NCBI RefSeq assembly: GCF_019049325.1
Contig: NZ_JAGMUO010000065.1
Span: forward strand, 744,001 to 808,000
Source: Streptomyces sp. AC512_CC834
GTDB lineage: Bacteria; Actinomycetota; Actinomycetes; Streptomycetales; Streptomycetaceae
Reading direction: 5' to 3'
Length of the DNA stretch: 64,000 nt
This document shows, piece by piece, positions 49,933-58,326 of the stretch. Under the pieces are notes generated by a model that did not search any database, was not told where the DNA came from, and worked only from the letters and a program-made list of their open reading frames with translations. Numbering within the stretch: position 1 is the stretch's first letter; every line of letters begins with the position of its first letter. The translations under genes were made by a program, and so were the position numbers.

Positions 49933-51903
49933 TCACGCCTCCAGCGTCCCGCGGATCGCGGCGAGCCAGCCGTCGACCGGTCCGAAAGTGAGCAACCCGC
50001 TGCCCGCGCCCGCGAGTTCACCGGACGCGGGCAGCAGCCGTGCGTACGTGCGCTCAAGGGCCGGGGTGTCGCCGAGTTCGAGGGCGAGCGCGGCCTCGGC
50101 GCAGCACAGGGCCTCGTAGAGGAGGTCGGGCGGCGGTTCGGGGAGGGCCCGCAGGGCGGTCCGGGCCTCGGTGTCACGGCCTTCGGCCAGCAGGGCGAAC
50201 GGCTCGGCCCAGGGCCGGTACGGGCCCCACTGCGCGTCCGGGTCCACGTCGGCCGGCCGGCCGTGGGCCAGCCGCAGGCCGAGCAGGGCGAGGGGCAGGA
50301 GTCCGCGTTCCAGGCCGGGCATGCCCGCGCCGTCGAGCCGGGCGGCGGCCGACCGGTAGGCGGCCTCGGCGCTGTCGTAGGAGCTGCCCGAGGCGGCCTC
50401 GCGCAGGGCCCGGTACCACTGGGTGAAGACGGCCACGAGCGGCCGTTCGTGCCGTTCGGCGAGGCGGTCCACGGCCGTCGCGTGCTCGTCGGCGGCGGTG
50501 AGGTCGGCGAGCGCCGAGCGTGCCTGGAGCCGGATCAGCCGGCCGAGCACCGCGTAGTTGACCAGGCCGTGCCGGGTGCCGAGCGCGACGAGTTCGGCGC
50601 CGATCGCGTCGCGGCGCGGCGCCAGCCCGGCGCCGGTGCAGGACTGCATGAAGACGCCGTTGAGGGCGAACGCGAGCAGCGCGGGGTCGTCCAGGCGGCG
50701 GGCGGTCCGCTCGGCCTCGGCCGCCGCCCGCGGGCCGCGCGGGGAGCGCACGCCCCGGGACTCCAGGGCGACGGTGGCCAGCAGGCGGCAGCGTGCCGCG
50801 TCGGCGCTGGGGTCCTCGGGCAGGGCGGCGAGGGTTCGTTCGGCCGCCGCGACGATCCGCCCGGCCAGTTCGGGATCGTCGCTGCGGGTCCAGTTGGCGG
50901 GGACGTCGTAGGCGCCGATGACCCGGGCCGTCAGTTCCGCGTCGCCCGTCTCCTCCGCCGCCGCGACCGCCGTCATCCGGTGCTCCCTGGCCGCCTCCAG
51001 ACCGCCGCCGCCGGTGACGGCCAGGCTCCGCAGCAGGCCGACGGTGGATTCCAGGCGGGCGTGGGCACCGGCGGCGACCGTGCGGTCGTACGCCTCCGTC
51101 GCCCGGGCCCACAGCCGGGCCGCCGCTTCCGCGGGCTCGCCAGGCGGGTCCAGGTCCGGGTCCTGGGCGAGGATGCCGGCCTCCAGGCGGCGCAGCCGGG
51201 GCCCCGGGTCGATGCCCAGGTGTCCGGCCAGCAGGGCGCGGGCCCGGCGCAGCACGGCGAGGGCGTCCGCCTGCCGCCCGCTCCGGTACAGGGCGAGGGC
51301 GAGCAGTCGCCAGGACTCCTCGCGCCAGGGGTGCTCGGTGAGGTGCGCGTCCAGGTCGGGGACCGCCTCGGCGGCGCGGCCGAGGTCCACGAGCAGTTCC
51401 GCCCGGCGTTCGACGGCGCGCAGCCGCAGTTCGGTGAGCCGGGAGCGCTCGCCCCGGGTCCAGTCCTCCCCGCCGAACTCGGCGTAGGCGGGTCCCCGCC
51501 ACTCCCCCAGGGCCGCCCGGAGCCGGTCCGGGGCCTGGGCGGCGGGCAGCCGGTCCGCCTGGGCGACGGCCGCCTCGAAGCGCCACGCGTCCACCGCGTC
51601 CGGGGCCGCGCGCAGGGCGTATCCCGGGCCCTCGGTGACCAGCAGCCGGGCCGGGGCGCGCGGCGGGCGGTCGGGTTCCAGGGCGCGGCGCAGGTCCCCG
51701 ACGAAGGTGCGCACCGCTCCCACGGCCCGCGGCGGCGGCGCCTCCCACAGGTCCTCGACCAGGCGGGCGAGGGGGACGACCCGTCGCCGGGCCAGGATCA
51801 GCCGGGCCAGCACGGCGCGGTGCCGGGGGCCCTTGAGGGCGAGCACGTGGGCGTCGCGCGCGGCGGTGACCGCGCCGAGCACGCCGAACGTGACCGCTTC
51901 CAT
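49933..51903 (-). CDS. AfsR/SARP-like transcriptional regulator with BTAD and TPR region
   Basis: A 656-residue regulator. Residues 1-95 form an OmpR-like winged helix (FGVLGAV, then GPRHRAVLARLILARRRVVPLARLVEDLW in family terms), 96-245 a bacterial transcriptional activator domain (BTAD), and the rest helical repeats resembling TPRs. It lacks an NB-ARC nucleotide-binding module. Divergent from the alpha/beta hydrolase at 52048, which is a likely target. Confidence 0.9.
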   Translation of the reverse strand: MEAVTFGVLGAVTAARDAHVLALKGPRHRAVLARLILARRRVVPLARLVEDLWEAPPPRAVGAVRTFVGDLRRALEPDRPPRAPARLLVTEGPGYALRAAPDAVDAWRFEAAVAQADRLPAAQAPDRLRAALGEWRGPAYAEFGGEDWTRGERSRLTELRLRAVERRAELLVDLGRAAEAVPDLDAHLTEHPWREESWRLLALALYRSGRQADALAVLRRARALLAGHLGIDPGPRLRRLEAGILAQDPDLDPPGEPAEAAARLWARATEAYDRTVAAGAHARLESTVGLLRSLAVTGGGGLEAAREHRMTAVAAAEETGDAELTARVIGAYDVPANWTRSDDPELAGRIVAAAERTLAALPEDPSADAARCRLLATVALESRGVRSPRGPRAAAEAERTARRLDDPALLAFALNGVFMQSCTGAGLAPRRDAIGAELVALGTRHGLVNYAVLGRLIRLQARSALADLTAADEHATAVDRLAERHERPLVAVFTQWYRALREAASGSSYDSAEAAYRSAAARLDGAGMPGLERGLLPLALLGLRLAHGRPADVDPDAQWGPYRPWAEPFALLAEGRDTEARTALRALPEPPPDLLYEALCCAEAALALELGDTPALERTYARLLPASGELAGAGSGLLTFGPVDGWLAAIRGTLEA

Positions 51904-52047
51904 GTTCCGTCCGCTCCGATCCGCCACCGCTCGTGCGCTCACCACGGTACGCGCGGCGACCGGCTGCTGATCGGTTGCTGATTCGCGCGCGGCAGGATCG
52001 AAGACGTCACCGCGCACCCGATGTCAGCAGAGAGGCACTGAACAGCC

Positions 52048-52926
52048 ATGGAACCGACCATCCCGGGCTTCACCCACGACCGCGTCACGGTCGCCGACGG
52101 CATCGCCCTGCACGTGGCCGTCGGCGGCACCGGCAGCCCCCTCGTGCTGTTGCACGGCTTCCCGCAGACGCATCTGATGTGGCGGCACGTCGCCGCCGAC
52201 CTCGCGGCCGAGCACACGGTCATCTGCCCCGACCTGCGCGGCTACGGCGCCAGCGACAAGCCCGCCGACCCGGACGGCACCGCGTACGCCAAGCGGGCCA
52301 TGGCCGCCGACGTGGTCGCCCTGGCCCGTCAGCTCGGGCACGAGCGGTTCGCGCTCGCCGGTCACGACCGGGGCGCGCTCGTCGCGGTGCGCGCCGGGCT
52401 CGACCACCCGGACGCGGTGACCCATCTGGCCGCGCTGGACGTGCTGCCGACCCTGGACATGTGGGACGTCCTGCACGGCACGACGGCGGCGGTGGGCTTC
52501 CACCTGTATCTGATGGCGCAGCCGCCGGGGCTGCCGGAGCAGTTGATCGGCGCCGCGCCGGACGCGTTCTTCGGTCATTTCCTCGACGCCTGGACCCGGG
52601 ACCCGGACGCCCTGCCCGCCGGCGTCCGCGCCGCCTATCTGAAGGCGTCCCGCGAGGCGGTGCCGTCCATCGTGGCCGACTACCGGGCCTCGGCCGGCGT
52701 CGACGTCGACCACGACCGGGCGGACCGGGACAGCGGCAACCGGCTGCGGATGCCGGTGACCGTCCTCCAGCAGGACTGGGGCGCCGCCCTCGGTTACGAC
52801 GCCGCCGCGCTGTGGCGGGCGTGGGCCCCGGACCTGCGGCACGAGACCGTCGGCTGTGGGCACTTCATGGCGGAGGAGGCGCCGGGCGAGGTCGCCGGGG
52901 CGCTGCGGAAGCTGCTGACGCGGTAG
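52048..52926 (+). CDS. alpha/beta hydrolase, haloacetate dehalogenase/epoxide hydrolase-like
   Basis: A 292-residue hydrolase. The nucleophile is an aspartate (D107 in GHDRGA), the oxyanion region is LLHGFPQTH and the histidine is H272 in GCGHFMAEE. Asp nucleophile plus the DLRGYGASDKP stretch fits fluoroacetate dehalogenase-like enzymes and epoxide hydrolases, not serine esterases. Actual substrate unknown. Divergent from the BTAD regulator. Confidence 0.88.
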   Translation: MEPTIPGFTHDRVTVADGIALHVAVGGTGSPLVLLHGFPQTHLMWRHVAADLAAEHTVICPDLRGYGASDKPADPDGTAYAKRAMAADVVALARQLGHERFALAGHDRGALVAVRAGLDHPDAVTHLAALDVLPTLDMWDVLHGTTAAVGFHLYLMAQPPGLPEQLIGAAPDAFFGHFLDAWTRDPDALPAGVRAAYLKASREAVPSIVADYRASAGVDVDHDRADRDSGNRLRMPVTVLQQDWGAALGYDAAALWRAWAPDLRHETVGCGHFMAEEAPGEVAGALRKLLTR

Positions 52927-52974
52927 GCCGGGCGCGGCTGTAAGGGCATGCCAGTGGACCGGCGTACAACGGCT

Positions 52975-53002
52975 GGTTGTTCGTATGGCGCGGGCGGTTG
53001 TT
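52975..53002. promoter_or_regulatory. direct repeat upstream of the MFS gene
   Basis: GGTTGTT occurs at 52975-52981 and again at 52996-53002, 21 bp apart (two helical turns). A reverse copy-like ACAAC precedes the first. Could be activator half-sites or part of an operator for the transporter. Confidence 0.45.
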
Positions 53003-53029
53003 TGATCCGCGGGGCCCCGGCTCGCTTGG

Positions 53030-54319
53030 ATGGCGGGCGTGACGGAGACGGGTGCGGTGGAGTCGGGCGTGGTGGGCGGCGGGTCGCTGGGGCGGCGGTT
53101 CGGATGGCTGTGGGGCGCGTACGCCGTCAGCACGTTCGGCACGCGGCTGGCCTTCGACGCCTTTCCGTTGATCGCGGTCATGGTGCTGGACGCCGGTCCG
53201 GCACAGGTGTCGGCGCTCGCGGCGGCCGGTCTCGCGGTGGGTGCGGTGGTGGCGGTGCCGCTGGGGCCGTGGGTGGAGTTCAGGCGCAAGCGGCCGGTCA
53301 TGGTCGCGATGGACCTGGTCCGGTGCGCGGTGCTGCTGAGCGTGCCGCTCGCGTACGCGTTCGGCCGACTCGGCTTCGCCCAGCTACTGGTCGTGTCGAT
53401 CGTGGTCGCCGCGGCCGACATCACGTTCAGGGCCGCCGCCGGTTCCTGTCTCAAGGCGCTGGTGCGGCCGCAGGACCTGCTGGCCGCGAACGGCCGCTTC
53501 GAGGCGACGACCTGGACCGCGACCATGCTCGGGCCCCCGGTCGGCGGGGCGGCGATCGGGCTCTTCGGGCCGGTGGTGACGGTGGCGGTCGACGCGGTGA
53601 GCTATCTCCTCTCGGCGCTGGGGATCCGCGCGATCGGCGGCGGGGAGCCGCGCCCGCGGCGCCGGCGCGCGGACGCGCCCGGGCAGCGGGCGGGTGACCT
53701 GCTGGACGGCTGGCGGTACGTGCTCGCCTCGCCGGATCTGCGTCCGCTGTTCCTCAACACCGTCCTGGTCAACGGACTGATCATGGCGACCGCACCCCTG
53801 CTCGCCGTCCTCATGCTGGGTGATCTGGGCTTCGCACCCTGGCAGTACGGTCTCGCGTTCGCGGTGCCGTGCGTGGGCGGGCTGATCGGCTCGCGGCTGG
53901 CCCGCCCGCTCGTGGCGCGCTTCGGGGAGCACCGGGTGCTGGTCACCAGCGGGGTGCTGCGCGTGTGCTGGCCCGTCGGGCTGGCCTTCGTCGGGCCCGG
54001 CACCCCGGGTCTGGTTCTGGTGATGGTCGTCGAGTTCGGGCTGATCACCTCCGTGGGTGTGTTCAACCCGGTGTACGCCACCCGGCGGCTGGAGTTGACG
54101 CCGGCGGACCGGGTCGCGCGCACCCTTTCCGCGTGGACGATCAGCGGGAAGCTGACCACCGCGGGCCTGACCGCGGTGTGGGGCCTGCTGGCGGGCCTCA
54201 CGGGCACACGTACGGCGGTCGCGCTCGCGGGCGTGCTCATCCTGGCCACCCCGCTGCTGCTCCCCCGCCGACACCACGCACCCGCTCCGGCCCCGGCGGC
54301 CCCTGCCGAGGGCCGGTAA
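53030..54319 (+). CDS. MFS transporter
   Basis: Twelve-helix major facilitator protein of 429 residues. The loop 2-3 has a basic EFRRKRPVM motif and a similar RFGEHRVL follows in the second half. It resembles the DHA3-type efflux proteins (MefA/MacB-like) that export macrolides or similar drugs. The start is either ATG at 53030 or GTG at 53039; neither has a good ribosome binding site. Substrate unknown. Confidence 0.87.
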   Translation: MAGVTETGAVESGVVGGGSLGRRFGWLWGAYAVSTFGTRLAFDAFPLIAVMVLDAGPAQVSALAAAGLAVGAVVAVPLGPWVEFRRKRPVMVAMDLVRCAVLLSVPLAYAFGRLGFAQLLVVSIVVAAADITFRAAAGSCLKALVRPQDLLAANGRFEATTWTATMLGPPVGGAAIGLFGPVVTVAVDAVSYLLSALGIRAIGGGEPRPRRRRADAPGQRAGDLLDGWRYVLASPDLRPLFLNTVLVNGLIMATAPLLAVLMLGDLGFAPWQYGLAFAVPCVGGLIGSRLARPLVARFGEHRVLVTSGVLRVCWPVGLAFVGPGTPGLVLVMVVEFGLITSVGVFNPVYATRRLELTPADRVARTLSAWTISGKLTTAGLTAVWGLLAGLTGTRTAVALAGVLILATPLLLPRRHHAPAPAPAAPAEGR

Positions 54320-54321
54320 GT

Positions 54322-54514
54322 CCCCACCGGCCCCCGACATCCCACACACCTCCCACCGCGGCGGCCCACCACACACCCCCGGCGCTCCCTCGGGCGAGAC
54401 AGTCGGCGCCGTGGGCCACCGGACCCGGCGAACCCACACACCCGGTCCGGCCCCGATGGCGCCCCGCCGGGCCCCACCGGCCCCCACATCCCGCGCACCG
54501 CCGACCGCGGCGGC
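54322..54514. repeat. diverged 44-bp direct repeat in the gap after the MFS gene
   Basis: CCCCACCGGCCCCC and what follows (54322-54365) recurs at 54472-54514 with one deletion and four substitutions, starting 150 bp apart. The 234-bp gap between the MFS gene and the gene at 54554 contains no gene I can support; it also has scattered ACCCACACACC words. Confidence 0.7.
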
Positions 54515-54553
54515 ACTCCATGCATCCGACTCCCCCGGCCGTCCCGTCGCTCG

Positions 54554-55645
54554 CTACGGCGAAGGCCACGACGGCGTGCCTCGGCCCAGGTCGGGGAAGT
54601 ACCGGCGGGCCTCGGCGAAGAGGGCCGGGTAGTCGGTGCCGTGGGCGACCGCGGCGGCGAAGAGGGCGCCGAGTGCGGCACGCAGCGGGTCCACGTCGGC
54701 CGCGGCGCACAGTGCGGGCAGGGCCAGGGCCCGGCGCAGCGGGTCGCCGTGGCATCCGTCGGGCGCGGTGAGGGCGGTGCGGTCGTCGGTGAAGAAGCGG
54801 TCCCAGGCGCGCCGGGGGTCGTCGAACGGGGCGGGCAGGGGCTCCCCGCGGTCCAGCGCGGCCAGCGCGGGCGCGATCCAGTCGACGCCGTCGAGTCCGG
54901 TCTCGGTGAAGGCGCGGCGGGCGGCCCACCGGGCGAGGCTCCGCTGGGTCGCCGGGCACGCCGCGTCGACGGCGTCGAGCAGATCCCGGTCCAGCGGCAC
55001 GAGCCCGCGTGCCTCGGCACCGGCTTCCCTGACGCGTCTGCTGGGCAGCCGGCCGCCCCAGGAGCGGATCTCGGCGCGCTCCCGCTCGGTCCGCTCCCCG
55101 GCTGCGGGCGGCCGCAGGGCGCGGGCGTACCGGTGCCGGCGTGCGGCACTGCGTGAGGTCTGCCGGACGACGAGGTCCGCGGCGGGCGGCGCCGGCCAGA
55201 ACTGCAGCAGATACTGGCCGACCTGCCCGGCGCCCCGAGCGCCCCGGGCGGCCGGGGCGGACGCGGTGCCCTCACCGCCGTCCATGCCGCGTCCGCAGTA
55301 GCGCACCCGGTGGTCGGCGGGCGGCAGGGCCACCTCGCACAGCGCGCCGCGGCCGCAGGGCAGCACCGCCGTCGAGCCGGAGACCGGCCGGAAGGACGCC
55401 TCCACCACGTCCTCCCAGCCGCCGTCCAGGGGCGGCGCGACCCCGTGCACCTCGACGGTCAGCCCGACCTTCCCGCTGCTCAGGCCCGTGCACAGGAACA
55501 GGCAACCCGGGACGGCCGCGCCGCACAGACCGTTGGTCTGCCCGGCGCAGGCCTCCGACGGCCCCGGCCCCCAGGGCTCCCGGCGGCTGTCCACGTGGAA
55601 CCGCCCGTGGGCGACCGGCAGTTCACCCCTGTACACCGTTCGCAC
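54554..55645 (-). CDS. hypothetical protein with N-terminal beta-rich and C-terminal helical domain
   Basis: A 363-residue protein with no family I can name. Residues 1-125 look beta-rich and Cys-rich (GQTNGLCGAA, PGCLFLCTGL, CGRGALCEVAL, VRYCGRGMDGG), recalling immunity-type proteins. From 145 to 363 it is helical and Arg/Ala-rich, with a repeated-helix look (LARWAARRAF, LALPALCAAADVDPLRAALGAL). No signal peptide. It has neither close neighbours nor an obvious operon; the next gene upstream in this direction lies 80 bp away. Confidence 0.75.
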   Translation of the reverse strand: MRTVYRGELPVAHGRFHVDSRREPWGPGPSEACAGQTNGLCGAAVPGCLFLCTGLSSGKVGLTVEVHGVAPPLDGGWEDVVEASFRPVSGSTAVLPCGRGALCEVALPPADHRVRYCGRGMDGGEGTASAPAARGARGAGQVGQYLLQFWPAPPAADLVVRQTSRSAARRHRYARALRPPAAGERTERERAEIRSWGGRLPSRRVREAGAEARGLVPLDRDLLDAVDAACPATQRSLARWAARRAFTETGLDGVDWIAPALAALDRGEPLPAPFDDPRRAWDRFFTDDRTALTAPDGCHGDPLRRALALPALCAAADVDPLRAALGALFAAAVAHGTDYPALFAEARRYFPDLGRGTPSWPSP

Positions 55646-55724
55646 GGCCCATCCCCCCTCGCCCGCGGCTCTCCGACGCCACCAGTATGCGGAGGGGGTC
55701 TGACAACGGCCCCGCGGCGGCCGG

Positions 55725-56153
55725 TCAGCGGGCCCCGGGCACGTCCTCCGTGACGCCGTTCAACGGCGAGGCCGGGTCACTGCCGTAGGGGCGGGTGAAG
55801 GCCTCCATGCCGTGCCCGGACGGGTCGGTGAAGTACACGCCCCGGCCGCCGTCGTTGCGGTTGATCCGGCGCGGGTACCGGCCGTGCGGGTCGGCCTGGA
55901 TGGGGGTCTCGCCCTCGACGAGACGGGCGAGGACCCCGTCGAAATCGTCCTCGGAGACGAGGAACGCGTAGTGCTGCATGGGGAAGTCGATGTCGACGGT
56001 GGCGAAATCGAGCGTGACGCCGTTGGCGGTCGTCACGGGCAGGAACATTCCGGCCGGCTCTCCGACCTCGAGCCCCAGGATCCCGGCGAGGAAATGGGCG
56101 GACTTCTCCCGGTCGTGGGAGAGAACGATGGTGTGGTTGAACTCGACTGACAC
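55725..56153 (-). CDS. VOC family (glyoxalase-like) protein
   Basis: A 142-residue vicinal-oxygen-chelate protein with paired beta-alpha-beta motifs: EFNHTIVLSHDREKSAHFLAGILGL at the start and GVYFTDPSGHGMEAFTRPYG at the end. H7 and the Glu in GMEAF could be metal ligands. GTG start at 56153. Could be a glyoxalase, dioxygenase or fosfomycin-resistance type; the substrate cannot be told. Confidence 0.87.
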   Translation of the reverse strand: MSVEFNHTIVLSHDREKSAHFLAGILGLEVGEPAGMFLPVTTANGVTLDFATVDIDFPMQHYAFLVSEDDFDGVLARLVEGETPIQADPHGRYPRRINRNDGGRGVYFTDPSGHGMEAFTRPYGSDPASPLNGVTEDVPGAR

Positions 56154-56299
56154 GGGTCAATGCCTCCACGGGCATCTTCGCGGCGCCTCCATGCCTCACC
56201 CGGACGGTGACCGACACGCGATGCCGCGCCGGAGATCATACGCCCCCGACCCGCCCCCGACACGGCCCCGGCCCGTCCCTGATCCGCCGGCACCGCACC

Positions 56300-56722
56300 T
56301 CAGCCGGACTGGGAGCTGTCCTTCAGCGCTCCCCAGCCGTGCCAGCGCTCCACCTCGATCCACGCGCTGACCCGGGGACGGACCCGGTCCGGGTACGGGT
56401 TGCCCGTGTAGTGGGTGGAGAGCCGGTCGACGCCGGTGAGGTCCTCGTCGTCGCGCATTTCGGCGACCCTGCCGATGAGGGTGACGTGCGTGTACCAGTC
56501 GTCGGCCGCGAGGACGGTGAGGGTGACGCGCGGGTCGCGGCGCAGGTGGCCCAGGCGTACGCGGCCCGCGTCGAGGTTGACCAGCACGCGGCCGTCGTCG
56601 TCCCACGCGTACCAGGTGGGCGTGGAGACGGGGGCGCCGTCCGAGCGGAGGGTGGCCATGACGCACGGGTTGGGGCGGCGCAGCAGCGCGACGGCCTCGG
56701 GCGGCAGCGGCGGCTTGGACAT
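56300..56722 (-). CDS. PPOX-class flavin/F420-dependent oxidoreductase
   Basis: A 140-residue split-barrel protein of the pyridoxamine 5'-phosphate oxidase superfamily: NPCVMATLRSDGAPVSTPTWYAW then RVRLGHLRRDPRVTLTVLA. The lysine/arginine-rich strand order is like actinobacterial F420-dependent FDORs. AAGGAG sits 5 bases before the ATG. Likely reduces or oxidises a small molecule with F420 or a flavin; substrate unknown. Confidence 0.85.
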   Translation of the reverse strand: MSKPPLPPEAVALLRRPNPCVMATLRSDGAPVSTPTWYAWDDDGRVLVNLDAGRVRLGHLRRDPRVTLTVLAADDWYTHVTLIGRVAEMRDDEDLTGVDRLSTHYTGNPYPDRVRPRVSAWIEVERWHGWGALKDSSQSG

Positions 56723-56821
56723 GCGGACTCCTTCGATGGTGGGTGTGTCTCGATGGCGGGTGTGTGCCGAGGCCGGCTCGGCGTTGCGGTCGTCTCGTAT
56801 CAACCGGTACCCCGGGTGGGC

Positions 56822-57712
56822 TCAGTCGGACGCCTTGTCGTCGAAACTGGCGAAGTAGGCCGCCGCCATGTCCTCGTCGCCGTGCCCCTGGGCGGCGGCC
56901 CGGGCCAGGCGTTCCGCGCCGGCCGCGGCGACGTCGAGACGGACGCCGTTCGCCTCGCCGGCCTCGACGATCAGCCGGGCGTCCTTCTCGGCGGTGGTGA
57001 CGGCGAACTGGGCCGGCGTCAGCGCGCCGTCGCGGATCATCGCGGCCTTGGCCCGCAGATAGCCCATGTCCAGCGGGCCCCCGGCGATGGCGTCGAAGAA
57101 GTGGTCCGGGTCCACGCCCAGCGCCTTGGCGAGCGCCAGGACCTCGCCGACCGCGTTGGTGGTGGCGAGGACCCAACTGTTGGCCACCAGCTTGAGCCGG
57201 GTCGCGCTGCCGGCGGCGCCGTCCACGCCGGTCCACACGGTGCGGGAGCCGACGGCGTCGAACACCGGTGCCACCGTGGGCCGCGCGTCGGCGGGCCCGG
57301 CGGCCAGCACCAGCAGTCGGCCTGCCTCGGCGGGCTGTCGGGTGCCGAGTACGGGGGCGTCGAAGAAGACGAGTCCGTGCTCGTGGGCGAAGGCGGCCAG
57401 GTCGGCGACCGCGTCGACGCCCGCGGTGGTCGACTGCGCCCACACGGTGGCGGGGCCGAGGCCGGGCGCGGCCCGCCGCATGACGTCGAGGGCGACCGGG
57501 CCGTCGTACAGCATGGTGAGGACGACGTCGGCGCCCCGTACGGCCTCCTCCGGGCTGTCGGCGACGTGCGCGCCGTCGGTGGCCAGCGGCTCGGCCTTGT
57601 CCCGGCTGCGGTTCCAGGCGCGGACGGTGTGTCCGGCGCGGGCGAGGTTGCGGGCCATCGCGGCACCCATGATGCCGGTGCCCAGGACGCTGACGGTGAG
57701 CTGGTCGGTCAT
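56822..57712 (-). CDS. NAD(P)-dependent beta-hydroxyacid dehydrogenase/imine reductase-like protein
   Basis: A 296-residue protein of the 3-hydroxyisobutyrate dehydrogenase family. N-terminal Rossmann motif SVLGTGIMGAAMARNLARAG followed by WNRSRDKAE (NADP-type); the C-terminal helical domain includes GSATRLKLVANSW with the catalytic lysine position. Could oxidise a beta-hydroxy acid or reduce an imine. AAGG precedes the ATG at 57712. Confidence 0.87.
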   Translation of the reverse strand: MTDQLTVSVLGTGIMGAAMARNLARAGHTVRAWNRSRDKAEPLATDGAHVADSPEEAVRGADVVLTMLYDGPVALDVMRRAAPGLGPATVWAQSTTAGVDAVADLAAFAHEHGLVFFDAPVLGTRQPAEAGRLLVLAAGPADARPTVAPVFDAVGSRTVWTGVDGAAGSATRLKLVANSWVLATTNAVGEVLALAKALGVDPDHFFDAIAGGPLDMGYLRAKAAMIRDGALTPAQFAVTTAEKDARLIVEAGEANGVRLDVAAAGAERLARAAAQGHGDEDMAAAYFASFDDKASD

Positions 57713-57861
57713 GACGTCGCCTTCTGACTCGTGCGGTCGGTGGCACGCGCCCCCGGGCAGGGGCGGGGGCCCGGTGATCAGCCTGCCACCGGAACGCGGG
57801 CGACGCCGCCCCGACGCGGGTCCTCGCACGGGTGCGCGGGAGCGTCCCGTACGGTACGGCC

Positions 57862-58326
57862 GTGAGCGCCTTTACCGACGACATCGACAGCAACGGCGAG
57901 ACCGTCCCCGGACGTTACGGTCCCTCCGCGACCACCGAGGCCGATCCCCGGGAGGTGGGCCGGGTGCGTACCGAGTACGCGCCCGCGCACGACGGGGATC
58001 CCGATCCCGGCGAGATCGTCTGGACGTGGGTGCCCTATGAGGAGGCGGACGGCCGGGGCAAGGACCGGCCCGTGCTCGTCGTGGCCCGGGAGGCGGCCGG
58101 GACCGTGCTGGCGGTGCAGTTGTCCAGCAAGCGGCACGACGGGGACCGCGAGTGGGTGCCGATCGGGAGCGGGCCCTGGGACCGCTCCGGGCGCGACTCC
58201 TGGGTGGACGTGGACCGGGTGCTGCGGCTGCACGACGCCGGTATGCGCCGTGAGGCGTGCGCCCTGGACCGGATGCGCTTCAACCTCGTACGGCAGCGGC
58301 TGCGGGAGCGTTACGGCTGGAGCTGA
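57862..58326 (+). CDS. PemK/MazF-like protein without adjacent antitoxin
   Basis: A 154-residue protein with a PemK/MazF-type fold signature: PGEIVWTWVPYEEADGRGKDRPVLVVAR, then VQLSSKRH and WVDVDRVLRLH. These are the surfaces of RNA-cleaving toxins; however, a longer N-terminus and the lack of an antitoxin gene beside it suggest a derived, perhaps non-toxic, actinobacterial form. GTG start at 57862. Its end overlaps the convergent PARG gene by 16 bp. Confidence 0.82.
   Translation: MSAFTDDIDSNGETVPGRYGPSATTEADPREVGRVRTEYAPAHDGDPDPGEIVWTWVPYEEADGRGKDRPVLVVAREAAGTVLAVQLSSKRHDGDREWVPIGSGPWDRSGRDSWVDVDRVLRLHDAGMRREACALDRMRFNLVRQRLRERYGWS

Noticed and set aside
53602..55275. 557-codon minus-strand frame spanning the MFS end and hypothetical gene
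   Set aside because: Shadow frame; the coding frame of the hypothetical protein (54554-55645) and the MFS gene have far better composition.
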